Under the pieces are notes generated by a model. The model was given only the letters and a program-made list of their open reading frames with translations, did no database searches and was not told where the DNA came from. From positions 1,358,001-1,422,000 of the forward strand of contig JACATO010000647.1 of assembly GCA_018389105.1 (NCBI GenBank): 64,000 nucleotides of DNA, read 5' to 3'. This DNA is from Nautilus pompilius (Eukaryota > Mollusca > Cephalopoda > Nautilida > Nautilidae). Position numbers and translations under genes: made by a program. Below, piece by piece: positions 36,180 to 50,000 of this stretch (position 1 is the first letter of the stretch; each line of letters begins with the position of its first letter).

Positions 36180-37300
36180 TCACCTGGATGAGCCGGCCGA
36201 TGTACAGGGGGCGCTACACCGCTCCACGGTTGGCGCCATCGAACAAACTGCTGCTGATTGTTGCAGGTCGTTCGCAAGACCTTTACTGGTTCGTCTTTTA
36301 TCACGCACCCTGACGTACTTAGCATCACTCTTGGGGAGTCTGGCTCCCTTCCCCGACTGCTTCTTTGTCATCAGTACCAGTTTCTCGTATCCTCCTCGCA
36401 GTCTTTCGCACAGATTCTCCCGAAACATGAAATCGGGCTGCAGCGGCCTTCACTAGCTAAACTTTTACGCTTGTCACGTGGTATCCCCTTTCCCAGAAGC
36501 CGCGCTACATCACTTCCTGTGCTTTTATAGTCCTTCTGCAGGTTTGGCACTTTCCGACTGCTTGCGTGACAGCCAATCACAGTGCACTACATCGACACGT
36601 GACTGTACTTTGGAGCCTCTCATTTTTGCACACAAAATGCGATTCCATCACGAGCGATTTCATTCTGTTTTTATAATTGTTTCCAACACTGTAAGTAACC
36701 AGCAGTTGATGGGTTTGAGGTTGCCACTGTCCGCCACCACTACAGCCAAGACCGGTTTTTGCAGACCACGCTTAGGACTCATTCTCTCTGTGGCAATCAC
36801 GAATAATCGCCAAGATGTGGTGTTCCAGCTGGTACAGTTACCAATCACGTGGCAGGGGGCCCCTCCCCAGACACGCGGTTTATTTCTAGAAACAACAAAT
36901 CATCAATACCCCAACTTACTGTTTTTACATTTAAAATTACGAACGCGATGCTAGCGAACTCCTCTAAGAGTTAATACGATGAACATTTGGGGAAATTTTA
37001 ATTTGAACGAAGAACAAAGCAGTTTCGTGACGCCATTTGTTCGAGCGAGTTTCAGGGTTAGGGCGGGGTGGGGCACAGAATTCAAATAGCCAAACGCCAT
37101 TTTCTAGTAAGGCATCCCCTTCCCCGCAATGTTTATCCCCCCTCCCATCAACATCCGGCTTTTATATTAGTTTCCACGTTTTCCGTACTTTGCCGGAAGT
37201 GCTATCTGCGAGTGCAGCGCCAATATCTCGACTTTGATTTATTGTCGGAGTACGCGAACTTTTAAGTGTTGTGCACCAGCCTACCTTTGTTCCTTCTCCT
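36180..37300. promoter_or_regulatory. Promoter-like CpG-normal segment with CCAAT and CACGTG motifs
   Basis: The segment starts where composition switches from AT-rich to GC-moderate. It contains CCAATCAC twice (about 36572 and 36841, the second overlapping CACGTG), another CACGTG near 36475, and many CpGs. A minus-strand ATGGCG context at about 36240 is followed 56 nt later by a good GTGAGT donor, encoding MAPTVERCSAPCTSAGSS. This could be a first exon reading leftward, but no convincing second exon was found. Confidence 0.3.
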
Positions 37301-38076
37301 ACCCCTGGTCACACCTGGTTTGTGTTTCGAGAGAATGCCGACGGACTCGCATCTCTCCGGATTCCGCACCCCACCTCCCTACCCCCGTATTTTCGCTATA
37401 AAATCACGAGACATCCCTCACAGTTTCCATTTTTTTTCCTTTCTTTTTTAATATTGGGGAAGGCGAGATAACGGAAACTGGAAGAAGAACACCCGCTCCG
37501 GTGTATCTCTAGCTTCATCAAAGGGCTCTCTATCCACAGTTCATAGATACCGATTCTGGTTCTTAGACTCCATGCCGACAGCTTCCAGCGCCATCTGGCC
37601 GAGGGACGAGGATCTCGCCGAACGGGCTAAACTCCCGGCGAACGTGAACTAGCTGAGAACCACCAACAGGACACGCGCCTGCAGGTTGGGAATCTTCTAT
37701 GAAGAAGGGAATAAAATTCGCAATGATGTTAAATCGCAAATCAGGGGCAGCTAACCCAGTTAACGTGAGTTCCTCGTTGTCCATGTAAGTGGCAGACTTA
37801 ACTGGGCGCCAGCTGAGCTGACCTTTGGCGCAGCGACGTGTCGCTAGGTGATTGGCTAGCCGTTCTGAGCGCAGAACCGGCCTTAAAACAGTCGCGAACG
37901 CTTTAGAATTTCTGAAACAGTTTCGCGAGGTTTCTTTAATTATCAAATACATGTGTACACGCAGATACAGATGGAAGCGTGTAACAGTGAAGTGGGGTAT
38001 TCTTTGCTGAAAACACGAACAGGTCGGTTGTGGGCAGAGAGTTTTAAGCCTTCGTCTTGAAATGTCGGCCATTCTG

Positions 38077-41000
38077 CTAGGTCTCCAGCCAGAGACTCAG
38101 GTTGAGGGAAGGCAGCAGAAACCGATCCACTAGAAAATTGCTGAAAAGAAAAGAATTGCGACGGCTGAAGTAAGGAATGGCCCCTAAAAACTACGACCAT
38201 AGATAAGGGGATTAAGTGACTTACTGGCGCGTCGTTTGTAATTACGCCCACGAAGTCAATCTTGGTGATACATTAAGGGAGAACAATTCACTCCAGTAGA
38301 CTTTGCGTGAATGCGCCCTTACCAACATAAAGGGGACCGACCATCACCTGCTTTACTTACACCTGTCGGCGTCAAGCCTCGACACCAGAAGACGGGGGAT
38401 TGAAACGGCCGAAGAAAGACGCATGTATCAGAATATAAATAACCTCGTGTGTTGGTCTTCTCCAGTGACGTTAGGGGTATGAGGGGGGGGAGAAATGGGG
38501 AAAGAGGCAAGGCTTACCTGGTGGCGTCGATTGGCCTGAAGGCGTCCTTCGGCACTTTGGACAAGCCGCTATTATCGGCTATGATCCGGGAATACTTCAC
38601 ATCTCTGATTGATCGAAGTTGCTCTGAAAAGTAAAAGTGATTCCCATCAGACCTTGCACGTAACACGGAAGTAGTGCCACAAAGCTTGAAGAGTTCTCCC
38701 ATCTTGCATTTTAAAGAGGCATGTTTTACATGTCTTTTGTGTTTTAGCCACCTGCTCGCTTCGGAACTTTAAAATTAAAGCCCCTTTCAAAGAAATAAGG
38801 CCAGCACTGGCAACGAACACGTGTAACTGGGTTGGAATATTACCAAACATCCATGGCAGCGCGACTTATTTGTCCAAATGGCGTCGCGTCACGTGACTCA
38901 AGGGTTCGGACACGTATGGCCGCCACCTCTTTCTGCGCATGCGTCAAGTCCTGGCCACGGGGTTTGTCTACCTTCGGCGAACTGCTGATGGGGTCCGTAT
39001 AGCACGAAGACAACCCCTCGGTTTACTCGAAACACGCTCCGGGGTTGGGGCCGAGGACTGGTCGAGCATCGTGCACGGTTTACTTTCCCGTTTCAGTCGG
39101 TCAAAGGACCGAACCGAACCCCAAACACGTGACCGATTCTAGCCGGCGCGCGCGGTTAGTGACACCACGGCTAAGCTCAACCTGTTTTCCCCGAATGACG
39201 TCACGTGAATCGACTCGTGTTTTCTCACAACACGATGCACGGGGAGCATTTAGTTAGCCACAGGGGTTCTAAAAGGGGTTTATTGTTTGTATTTTGAACC
39301 GTCCCTTTATTAAAACCATGTTCTGGTTTATGGAGCGGGTAAGTGAACTCGGGTGGAATTGTCATCATTTGCTTGCAGTTTTTGGAATCCTGTTGATTTT
39401 CCAATGTGTGACGGACTTCTAACATACATAGCCCTTTACGTCCCCGAACTCTCTCCTTCTGAGGACCCTCTTCATCTTAAGCTCTCTTCCACGCCACCTC
39501 GATTTCAGGCTCACCTAAGACGGTCTAGCGAAATCCATTTTCGCACGAGTAGCGGAAACCGTCGCTGCTCCGATCACTGCATCGTTCCGTGCAAAAGCAA
39601 CAGTAAACAAACGATTAGTTGTAATTGTTACGTTATGTAAAACGTGGGAAAATCACCTTTAGGGCGACGTTACTGGGGGCACTCTTGTGAACAGTTTGAC
39701 GGCCATGTCAGATACCTAGATACGGCTAAAGTGAAAGTTTTGTATCGTCTAATCATTATCAAAACCTTTTCGATAAATTGTTTTCCTTTTTTGTATGCAC
39801 ATGTAATTTTTAAAATTAACTTTATACTATTCTTGCTTTGGCCCGCCGACTCCTAATCTTCAGAATTTAGAAAGGTATTACAGCACACGAATTCTAGACT
39901 TGTCTCGAATGAGCATCTGATGCAGTTTATCTCGTGCCATCAGCTAGTCTCGCGTATGGCAGTAATTAATTAAAGAACCGCGCCAGGATTGTGCTGTTTC
40001 TAATACGGTAGAAGAAATGCAGAAGGCCAGCCAGCCTGGACGTGTCTTTCCAAATAGTTCGGGCGGTTCCTTCTGTGCCATTTTAGTTAAGAAGAAAATC
40101 GCGCATCCCTTCTGTTCGTTTGTTTTATTGGTTTCCTTTTTTAAAATAAAGAATGTAATACTAGGTAAAGACACGCGGAGCAGACTAATTCCTTATCTTG
40201 CCCTTAACCGTCAATCGACTCACACGGAAGTGAAGCCTGGTCCTAAGAAATAGGTAAACGGATTAGCTTTACCTGGGGTAAACGGATTGGGTGACCGATT
40301 CTCGAACCAAAATCTGTCGCCGAGCCGGATGTTCCGGAACTGCATCCCGAGAATACAAGTGAAGGTGGGTCCTGCGAGAGAATCACCTAGGGGCTTTTCT
40401 GACACACCTCCAGCAAAAAGGTCGATGTCATCCGGGTGTCTGTAACAACAAACTGGTGTTCCTTTATCCATTATAGGAATTTGTTGATTTAATTCGGTTA
40501 AACGCATAAATTTTGTTAAGTATTTAAAATTTTATGCAGAGCGCTCTTCTTTTTTTTTCATTAAAAAGGGTTAAATTCACGGACGTAAATCGGCATTAGA
40601 CTTGAATATAGAGCTGGGGTTGTATGTAGTCTGAAACAACGTTCCCATAATGCAATGTTGGGAGGCCTAAAGGTGTGCGAGACACATTCTGGCGGTATCT
40701 TTGTTGTTGTTGTTGTTGTTCTCTCAGTAGTAAATATTCCAGTTGTGGGGGCATCCCCAAGTCCTAGAGCCGCCTCCCCCCCTTTTTTTTTCTTCTTTCG
40801 CTACAATGCATTGTGGGAACGTTTTTTTTTACTACTAGCGGACAGCAGTTTCGCTTCAAGGTCCGTACAGCTCTGCTTCGGTATAACTTCCTTCAGGTCT
40901 CATCCACAGCAGGGGGATCTTCAAACAGGACGCGGTTCGAATCCCATTCCGGCCCCAGCCCGCCAGTCGGTCCTGCCGCCCCCTGGGCCGTGGTGCAAGA

Positions 41001-44000
41001 TGTAAATCGGTGCAGGTAATGATAATAATAATAATAATAGGGAAATAGGTGGAAGGAAAGGAACGGCTAAGTAATGTAATAGGAGTTTACGAGGTAACTG
41101 TCAGGTAAATTAGCCCCTGCGAGGGTTAAAGGTTAACGAGGGATTAGTGCTAAGTATAAGGGGGAACATTTTACTGTAGGGGGAGAAAAATAGCGGCAAT
41201 AAGGAAATAATAAACAGTGTGACTCCCTCAAAGACAAGCCGGCGGAACTGAGCAGCGGGGAGTTCGGGCCGCTTATCAAATAGCATTGGCACTTCTTCGA
41301 CAGCAGCAACTCCGGACTCGCGCTTTTTGGGTACAAATAGCAGGATGAGGAGTCGGTTTTTGCGGGTTCGATTACCTGTAAGCCGTTTTCAGCAGTCGGG
41401 CGACTCTCCATGTGTGGTCGACAAGTCCTCCCCTATGGACTCCCCACCGCACAACCCTGGATAGGCCGCAGAATTCCCTCCATTCGTTGTAGGCAGGGAT
41501 GCCGTGATCGCGGCCGCGCTGGATATTGATGGCCGCCAGGTCCAGACCTTGGCCCGGCGACCCGAACTCGAACAGGTGGTCCTTCAGCTCGCCGGCGACC
41601 AGGTGGTCAAGCTGCTGAGCGTTGGCCAACAGCAGCCCCCGGAGAGTGGCATCCACCCCGGTCACCGGGCCGTACAGCGTGTCCGGCCTCTCGAAGACTT
41701 CTCTCAGCGGCACGGAGAGTTCGTTCTCGGGGCACAGCCTCCCGCCGCCGTCCGAACTCTCCCGGCTCCCGGCGACCGCGCACTTGCGGTACAAATCAAA
41801 GCAGCCGGCCACCATGGGAATGGCGTTGTCGACCATGCTGTGGCCAAAGCGGAAGGCCGCCGCCGAGAATCCGTTCGCCGGACTGGCGTCCAGACCGTCG
41901 TCGTACCCGTCGAAGAAGCCTTCTCTCCGCGGCCGCAGGTCGTACGCCGCGCCGGCCGCCACGCCCAACACGGCCGGCAGGAACTCGCTGTAGACGACCT
42001 GCTGCACCTCGGCGATGACGATCCGTCTGGTCTCCTGGAACAGGCGTTCGTCGGTCCAGGAAGGGCGAGCCCGCGCCAGGCGCCGAGCGATCCGATTGTG
42101 CTCCCGGAGCCACAGCACGTGGTGAACTGCGAGACCCGGATTTTCGTTCACTCTGAAATCTCCTGAGGATGAGAAAATGTCTCTGTAAATATTTTCTACA
42201 AATTCTCTTCTTTTGGGCAAAAAACGTTTGGAAATCAGATGAAGGAACTTCGTTTTTAAAAAAAAACAAACAACAGCAACAACAGCAATTTGTGAACCTT
42301 CTTTCTTTTCCCCACAGATTCTCCTTATTTGGGGGTCCGACCCCTTTTCCTCCCCACTCTTCTATCTACCGCGCCCGTCCCACACGTCGCATGTTTATCG
42401 CCAACCCATCTTTCCAGCTCGATTTTGTCTGCCCCTCCTCCGCCTTCCCTGTACCCCCATCATCATCATCACTTTTCTCATCGGATGCCCTTCATCTCTC
42501 ATCTGTACGTGTCGAAACCTCTCTAGCTGCTTCTCCGCCACCTTTTTTCGATACTTCCTTCACCTTCGTAGTCCCTCATATAATTCTTCCTGATCCTCTC
42601 CCTTCTCGCATTCACCGCAACCTCCTCGTCTCGCGAATATCAGATCAAAAGGATCGAACTTTTCGCTCCCACATCATTCTGCTACTTTCCAGGTTCAGTA
42701 CAACTGCGCCATTGTTGATCTTGGTTATCGCACCTTTCGGAAAGACATTAGCGAAGATGCTTCACAAAGCCCGTGTCTCGGCACTCAGTCGGTTGGGCAT
42801 TCTCCAAAGAACTGCTATCCGAGGCGAGTTTAATGTGCGCGCCCATACGAATTGTAATCATTCTGTCTAAGAAGACTTTCAGAGCGCGCAGCAGGAATGA
42901 AACAATAGTACTGTGGCATTATAAACAGCCTCTCGTCACCACAAGTCGGTTTATTCTAATTTGCTTGGCGGAACATCACTATTGGAGTCACAGTACCAGT
43001 AGCCGTGCATAGAGAACGTTGTCGGAAATGATCTGTTTCAGTGGGAATCTGTACCGATATCTTTGACAGTACACGCGTATACTGCTCCTAAATCCTACAG
43101 ACACCAGCCTGTGCCATGCCAGATTGTTCCATCAATGGTTAAGATGGTGCTTCGTTCTCGCTGCCATTACCTCTGCAGTACAGTGTACTGCCAGATCGCC
43201 GGACGGCTTCACACGCCAGCGCCGTCTTGACTACCGTCACAGCTGCTGATGCTAATTCGGGAGGGAAACGTCACGGATGGCATCCTTTGGTGATGCAGCA
43301 AGTCTGCTATCCACTCACTACACCTGTACAAGTAATTCACATACGGATATTATACACGCAAGAACTAAATGCTTGCTTATGGAGATTTAATAACCATCTT
43401 CTGTACAAAAGAACCGCACTAGTGTCTGACGAACACAGCGCCCCCGACAGTCCCCTGCACGTGCTCGATCGTAATCTAACAGGTGGTTTGTACTGAAGTA
43501 GAGAAAAGACGTCATTCTGTTCAGGTAACAAGGGCTTCACTAGGCGAAGACAAGCGTTTTCGTAGCTGTCTGCCGATTCCTAAAGGAAAATGAACCAAAA
43601 AGTAGTTAATTATCCAGACATCGGGGTTTCCCCCTTTAAATCTCACTAATTTTTACTCGAAAACTCTACGGTTATTTGTTCTAATATCCCAAATCGCTCT
43701 CACATCAATGGACGTATGTACACCGACGCGTTTTCCGTACGTGATATCACAACAACAAAAACGGTAATTTTAGTTCTACATCCTTTTCTTTCTTTCTTTA
43801 AAATGTCTCAGGTTTCAGTAGAAATGAGACTATTCATGGCGACCCACCCTCCCCTGTTCAGACACCGAGCCCCTCAGAACGTGAGCTGCGTGGGTAGGGG
43901 GCGTCAGCGTCGGCCATCGAGCAAGTTACCCGGGCACGTGTCTCGGTCACGTTATGGCTGGCCTCTTAATATGCGATTATGCTTATTACGGATTACCGTG

Positions 44001-47000
44001 TGTGAAACATTTGTGATCGCCCCGCCTACACACAACAGCGACCTACGTTTCGTTAGTTACAGAAAGAACTAAGCCGTTCGTCTACTATTAATTATTTTTT
44101 AAACTCTTTCTCGATCTCATTGTATGCCACCGTCTCCAGTGCCGTGGGTGAATATCAGTGGACGATGAAATCTTGCTGCCGGAAAAAACAAGGGTTAACC
44201 CTTTCATATTAAAACAGAAACAACTAGTTACATGGGAGACAACTCAAAATGCTATTGCGACACTACTGCTGTGGTTGTTGCAAAAAAAAAACTGGGGGGG
44301 GCGGATGAGCCAAATCGGGATCCCGAGGTCTTTCGTTGTGCCTGCCGGAGTAGACGGGAGGGGAGGGAACACGGAGACCGCGTGCCGCAGTGGTATTCAC
44401 CCGCTGTGAAGCAGCTAAATTCGGGAGAAAGTTTCGCCTGGCTGCAGACGGACTTCTTTTTTTCATCTGGTGGAGGAAGATGGTCAGATCCGCACTCCGT
44501 CGTCCTCATCAGTCCTGCCAAAAGAAATTCAAAGAGCCAGCAACAGATAATCGTTTTAACAGTGCAGCGATCGTCAGTCAGGCCGCTTGTTTGGATAATA
44601 ACCTTCCGCATTCACCAAAATGTCGGTAATTTCATTATTGGAGACATGCACAGCCAATTACCAATAGTCAGATTACTTAACGTACAAGCGAGACAACTCT
44701 GACTGCCCTCAGTACCTCTAGTCAAAGAGAATCGGTGATTACCTTTAGCATTCTGTCTGAGCACGACGTGGTATTAGTAACGAAATTTGAACATTTATTG
44801 GGATAATACTCAATTTTGTGTTAGAAGGCATTATTGTAATGAATAAACCAGCTTAGTGATTGATTTTAATTGCATATATGAAATTATCGTCGATGTGGTC
44901 GACAAACAGTCGTGGAAAAGACTCAGCGGTCAGTAATTGCCATGACAACCAAGTTGTTTTACCGACCGCCTCGTTTCAATCGAAGGAAGTCTGCTTCCTC
45001 TACTGAGCTCCCGTACACATTCGATGCATCCAGAAATCCTGTGACTTCATTGATCTGCTGACGCGCACCTGCAGACAGATAGAAAGAAAGAAATAGCATT
45101 TACTCGAACGAACGAGTTGTTTTTATTATTGATTACAGTTATTGCGAAAAACAATACCTATAGGGTTAACACATCAGAGGGGTAATACTAAATACATATT
45201 CCTCGTTGAGGCAGTGAGCTGAAACGTTACCCCAAGCCTTGATAAATCAGGGGTCCAGCCACTTAAAAAAACAAACAAACAGAAATAGAATGCTGCATAT
45301 TAACACCATTACAAACATACCAAGAACTCGCCGATGGAGGCGACATCGCCGGAGATTCTCCGAAACACGGGCTTTCCATCTAGTTACTAACAAGATGGCG
45401 GAAATGGCGGACAAAAAGTAAATGTCTGATTTAAAGAAATAATTTAGTACTCACATTTAAGACCACGACAAATCTCTAATCGGTAATTTTAACCTGTTCA
45501 CAGAATAGGCTATCTTCTCGAAAAACTGCCTATTACCGGCTGCTATCTCCATTTATTGACATGTTGGCATAATTTCGCCATGAGACGTTCCCATCTGAAC
45601 CGAGATGTGGCATCCATCGATACTCCGTAGAGGAATACAAGGTATCAGCGGGCGGGGCTGGGAGGGGTCGGACTCACCTGTCGAGCAGTTGGTCTGGGGC
45701 GCGGGGATGTTGCGGAGAAAATTCATGCACGTTCTGTTGAAGCTGCTGAAGAACCGATCGTCGGCGGGGATCTCTATTGGAAAGCAGTAGCTTAAGAATG
45801 GAGAAGAAAGAAAATCTTTAAATACTTCCCACGTTCGCTTTAAAGAAAAAATAACGACACTAGTGTTCTGTTTAAGATTCTACAGAAGGCTATCACCTCT
45901 AATGGCCCTAGTCATGAAGTACATCTTACTATTGAGAGGGAGAGAGAGAGAGAGATGACGTCAGTACTAGAGAGAGGAGAGATGGAGAGAGAGAGAGATG
46001 ACGTCAGTACTAGAGAGAGAGGAGGAGAGAGATGGAGAGAGAGAGAGAGATATGACGTCAGTACTAGAGAGAGGAGAGATGGAGAGAGAGAGAGATGACG
46101 TCAGTACTAGAGAGAGAGGAGGAGGAGAGAGAGAGAGAGAGAGGCGCGAAACTTAAAACAGTTTCTGTCCGCTCGCAATTAAGAAAACCTTCCCACAATG
46201 CAGCGCGGAAGCGGGCTCGCGACCCAGCACCAAGGGGGTCACACCGCTAATGGTTGACTGCTAGAAATGAACTAAAACAACCCGTCTGGAGGCTGTCGTA
46301 GAGGGAGGATGCTAAACATTTAGTAATATAGGGGTATTTCTAAAGTTACTGGTCCATCAAAATAGCCACTCTTTGATTTAGTAGCTGCTCCAAATATTTT
46401 AAATGGTTTTCTAACTTTACCCAGCTCAGCTCGAATACACCACGACCTAAACCGGCTCCCTGCGGACGACCAGCAGGGACCAGTCGCGCCCGCCGGTCTT
46501 TGTGACTCCCGTGCGGTGTTTTCGGTTTGCGCAACTTTCGAGAGGTCGGTGTCTTGTTGCCGATCTGTCGGTGTGGCGCTACGAGCGGGAAAGCCATGGC
46601 AGCCGTCTAAACTTTTCATCTTAAGAAAGAAAATCAAACCTAAAGTAAATATTGTTAGAGGACTGTTCGCTTTAAATGTCAGTCAAATAGAGATATTTTA
46701 AAATCGCATACTGGAGTTAACCTTTTTGCATATAAATAATTTCCGTGTTGTTTCAGCAGCTAGGAAGTAACTTTCAAAAAATGATGCATTTATTTACTCA
46801 GTTATGGGCAACAAAAGGCTCAGGTGCGTAGGGGTTGATGTGGGGTAATGGTGGTGAAGTCGTTCGTTCTGAGGCCTCCCCGGGGGGGGTGGGGTGATGG
46901 TGGTGAAGTCGTTCATTCTGAGGCCTCCCCCGGGGGGGTGGGGTGATGGTGGTGAAGTCGTTCATTCTGAGGCCTCCCCCGGGGGGTGGGGTGATGGTGG

Positions 47001-50000
47001 TGAAGTCGTTCGTTCTGAGGCCTCCCCCGGGGGGTGGGGTGATGGTGGTGAAGTCGTTCGTTCTGAGGCCTCCCCCCGGGGGGGGGGGTGGGGTGATGGT
47101 GTGAAGTCGTTCATTCTGAGGCCTCCCCCCGAGGGGGTGGGGTGATGGTGGTGAAGTCATTCATTCTGAGGCCTCCCCGGGGGGGGTGGGGTGATGGTGG
47201 TGAAGTCGTTCATTCTGAGGCCTCCCCGGGGGGGGGGGTGATGGTGGTGAAGTCGTTCATTCTGAGGCCTCCCCCCGAGGGGGTGGGGTGATGGTGGTGA
47301 AGTCATTCATTCTGAGGCCTCCCCCGAGGGGGTGGGGTGATGGTGGTGAAGTCGTTCGTTCTGAGGCCTCCCCCGGGGGGGGGGTGTGGGGTGATGGTGG
47401 TGAAGTCGTTCATTCTGAGGCCTCCCCCCGAGGGGGTGGGGTGATGGTGGTGAAGTCATTCATTCTGAGGCCTCCCCGGGGGGGGTGGGGTGATGGTGGT
47501 GAAGTCGTTCATTCTGAGGCCTCCCCCGGGGGGGTGGGGTGATGGTGGTGAAGTCGTTCGTTCTGAGGCCTCCCCCGGGGGGGTGGGGTGATGGTGGTGA
47601 AGTCGTTCATTCTGAGGCCTCCCCCGGGGGGGGTGGGGTGATGGTGGTGAAGTCGTTCATTCTGAGGCCTCCCCGGGGGGGTGGGGTGATGGTGGTGAAG
47701 TCGTTCGTTCTGAGGCCTCCCCGGGGGGGTGGGGTGATGGTGGTGAAGTCGTTCATTCTGAGGCCTCCCCCGGGGGGGGTGGGGTGATGGTGGTGAAGTC
47801 GTTCATTCTGAGGCCTCCCCGGGGGGGTGGGGTGATGGTGGTGAAGTCGTTCGTTCTGAGGCCTCCCCGGGGGGGTGGGGTGATGGTGGTGTAGTCGTTC
47901 GTTCTGAGGCCTCCCCGGGGGGGGTGGGGTGATGGTGGTGAAGTCATTCGTTCTGAGGCCTCCCCAGGGGGGGGTGGGGTGATGGTGGTGAAGTCATTCG
48001 TTCTGAGGCCTCCCCCGGGGGGGTGGGGTGATGGTGGTGAAGTCATTCGTTCTGAGGCCTCCCCGGGGGGGTGGGGTGATGGTGGTGAAGTCATTCGTTC
48101 TGAGGCCTCCCCGGGGGGGGTGGGGTGATGGTGGTGAAGTCATTCGTTCTGAGGCCTCCCCGGGGGGGGGGGGGTGATGGTGGTGAAGTCATTCGTTCTG
48201 AGGCCTCCCCCGGGGGGGGGGGGGGTGATGGTGGTGAAGTCGTTCGTTCTGAGGCCTCCCCGGGGGGTGGGGTGATGGTGGTGAAGTCATTCGTTCTGAG
48301 GCCTCCCCCGGGGGGGTGGGGTGATGGTGGTGAAGTCATTCGTTCTGAGGCCTCCCCGGGGGGGTGGGGTGATGGTGGTGAAGTCATTCATTCTGAGGCC
48401 TCCCCGGGGGGGTGGGGTGATGGTGGTGAAGTCATTCGTTCTGAGGCCTCCCCGGGGGGGGGTGGGGTGATGGTGGTGAAGTCATTCGTTCTGAGGCCTC
48501 CCCCGGGGGGGTGGGGTGATGGTGGTGAAGTCATTCGTTCTGAGCCTCCCCCCGGGGGGGTGGGGTGATGGTGGTGAAGTCGTTCGTTCTGAGGCCTCCC
48601 CCGGGGGGGTGGGGTGATGGTGGTGAAGTCATTCGTTCTGAGGCCTCCCCGGGGGGGTGGGGTGATGGTGGTGAAGTCATTCATTCTGAGGCCTCCCCGG
48701 GGGGGGTGGGGTGATGGTGGTGAAGTCATTCGTTCTGAGGCCTCCCCGGGGGGGTGGGGTGATGGTGGTGAAGTCGTTCATTCTGAGGCCTTCTCCCGAG
48801 GAGGGGGGTGATGGTGGTGAAGTCGTTCATTCTGAGGCCTCCCCCGGGGGGTGGGGTGGTGATGGTGGTGGTGAAGTCGTTCATTCTGAGGCCTCCCCCG
48901 GGGGGGTGGGGTGATGGTGGTGAAGTCATTCGTTCTGAGGCCTCCCCGGGGGGGGTAGGGTAATGGGGTTGAAGTCATTCATTCTGAGGCCTCCCCCGGG
49001 GGGTGGGGTGATGGTGGTGAAGTCGTTCATTCTGAGGCCTCCCCGGGGGGGGGGGTGGGGTGATGGTGGTGAAGTCATTCATTCTGAGGCCTCCCCAGGG
49101 GGGGTGGGGTGATGGTGGTGAAGTCGTTCATTCTGAGGCCTCCCCGGGGGGGGGGGTGGGGTGATGGTGGTGAAGTCGTTCATTCTGAGGCCTCCCCGGG
49201 GGGGGGGGTGATGGTGGTGAAGTCATTCGTTCTGAGGCCTCCCCCGGGGGGTGGGGTGATGGTGGTGAAGTCGTTCATTCTGAGGCCTTCTCCCGGAGGA
49301 GTGGGGGGTGATGGTGGTGAAGTCGTTCATTCTGAGGCCTCCCCCCGGGGGGGGTGGGGGGTGATGGTGGTGAAGTCGTTCATTCTGAGGCCTCCCCGGG
49401 GGGTGGTGGGTTGATGGTGGTGAAGTCATTCGTTCTGAGGCCTCCCCCGGGGGGGGGGTTGATGGTGGTGAAGTCATTCATTCTGAGGCCTCCCCGGGGG
49501 GGGTGGGGTGGGTGATAATGGTGAAGTCGTTCATTCTGAGGCCTCCCCCGGGGGGTGGGGTGATGGTGGTGAAGTCGTTCGTTCTAAAACGAACCACTAG
49601 TACATATCGTTTGAAATTAATAACGATTTAAAATTCTGTGAGTTTTCTTCTCAATTCACGATAAGACAGCCGCGTGACACGGGAATGTGTTTGTCATGAT
49701 CACTAGAAAGCAGGTTATATCACACGTCTGTACCTACTCATCATCTGCACACTTTCCAGCATCCCTAGAGGCGCAGCAGTCGATATTCGCTGAAAGTAAA
49801 AAAAATCGAAAACGATCTTATTCCTGTCTAATACGGATCCATCCTGCACCAAATATAGCTACCTGGGCGTCCGTTTGTCGGCCCCGAAAACGGCACGTTT
49901 TCGGAGGGATGAGGAGGAGGATTAGGAGGAGGCGGATGAGGAGGAGGAGTAGTGAGCGGAGGAGGAGGAGGAGAGGAGGAGGGCGAGGATGAGGAGGAGG

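Noticed and set aside
37563-38072. 169-codon minus-strand open frame
   Set aside because: It falls in the expected 3' UTR of the peroxidase, starts after the TAG of the terminal exon and has no motif.
41504-42166. 220-codon + strand open frame
   Set aside because: It is the antisense shadow of the GC-rich catalytic exon of the peroxidase.
42169-42870. 233-codon + strand open frame with poly-Gln
   Set aside because: It is a shadow of the LINE fragment and its tail, with no recognisable domain.
45956-46103. TGACGTCA copies as bona fide CREB enhancer sites
   Set aside because: The palindrome is striking, but it is part of a tandem repeat in an intron and nothing in the sequence shows function. 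It is kept as a repeat, with the link to the second array reported separately.
46798-49477. Many Gly/Pro/Ser-rich open frames on both strands
   Set aside because: They are translations of the 47-50 bp minisatellite. G-run length changes shift the frame in nearly every unit, and the array is intronic.
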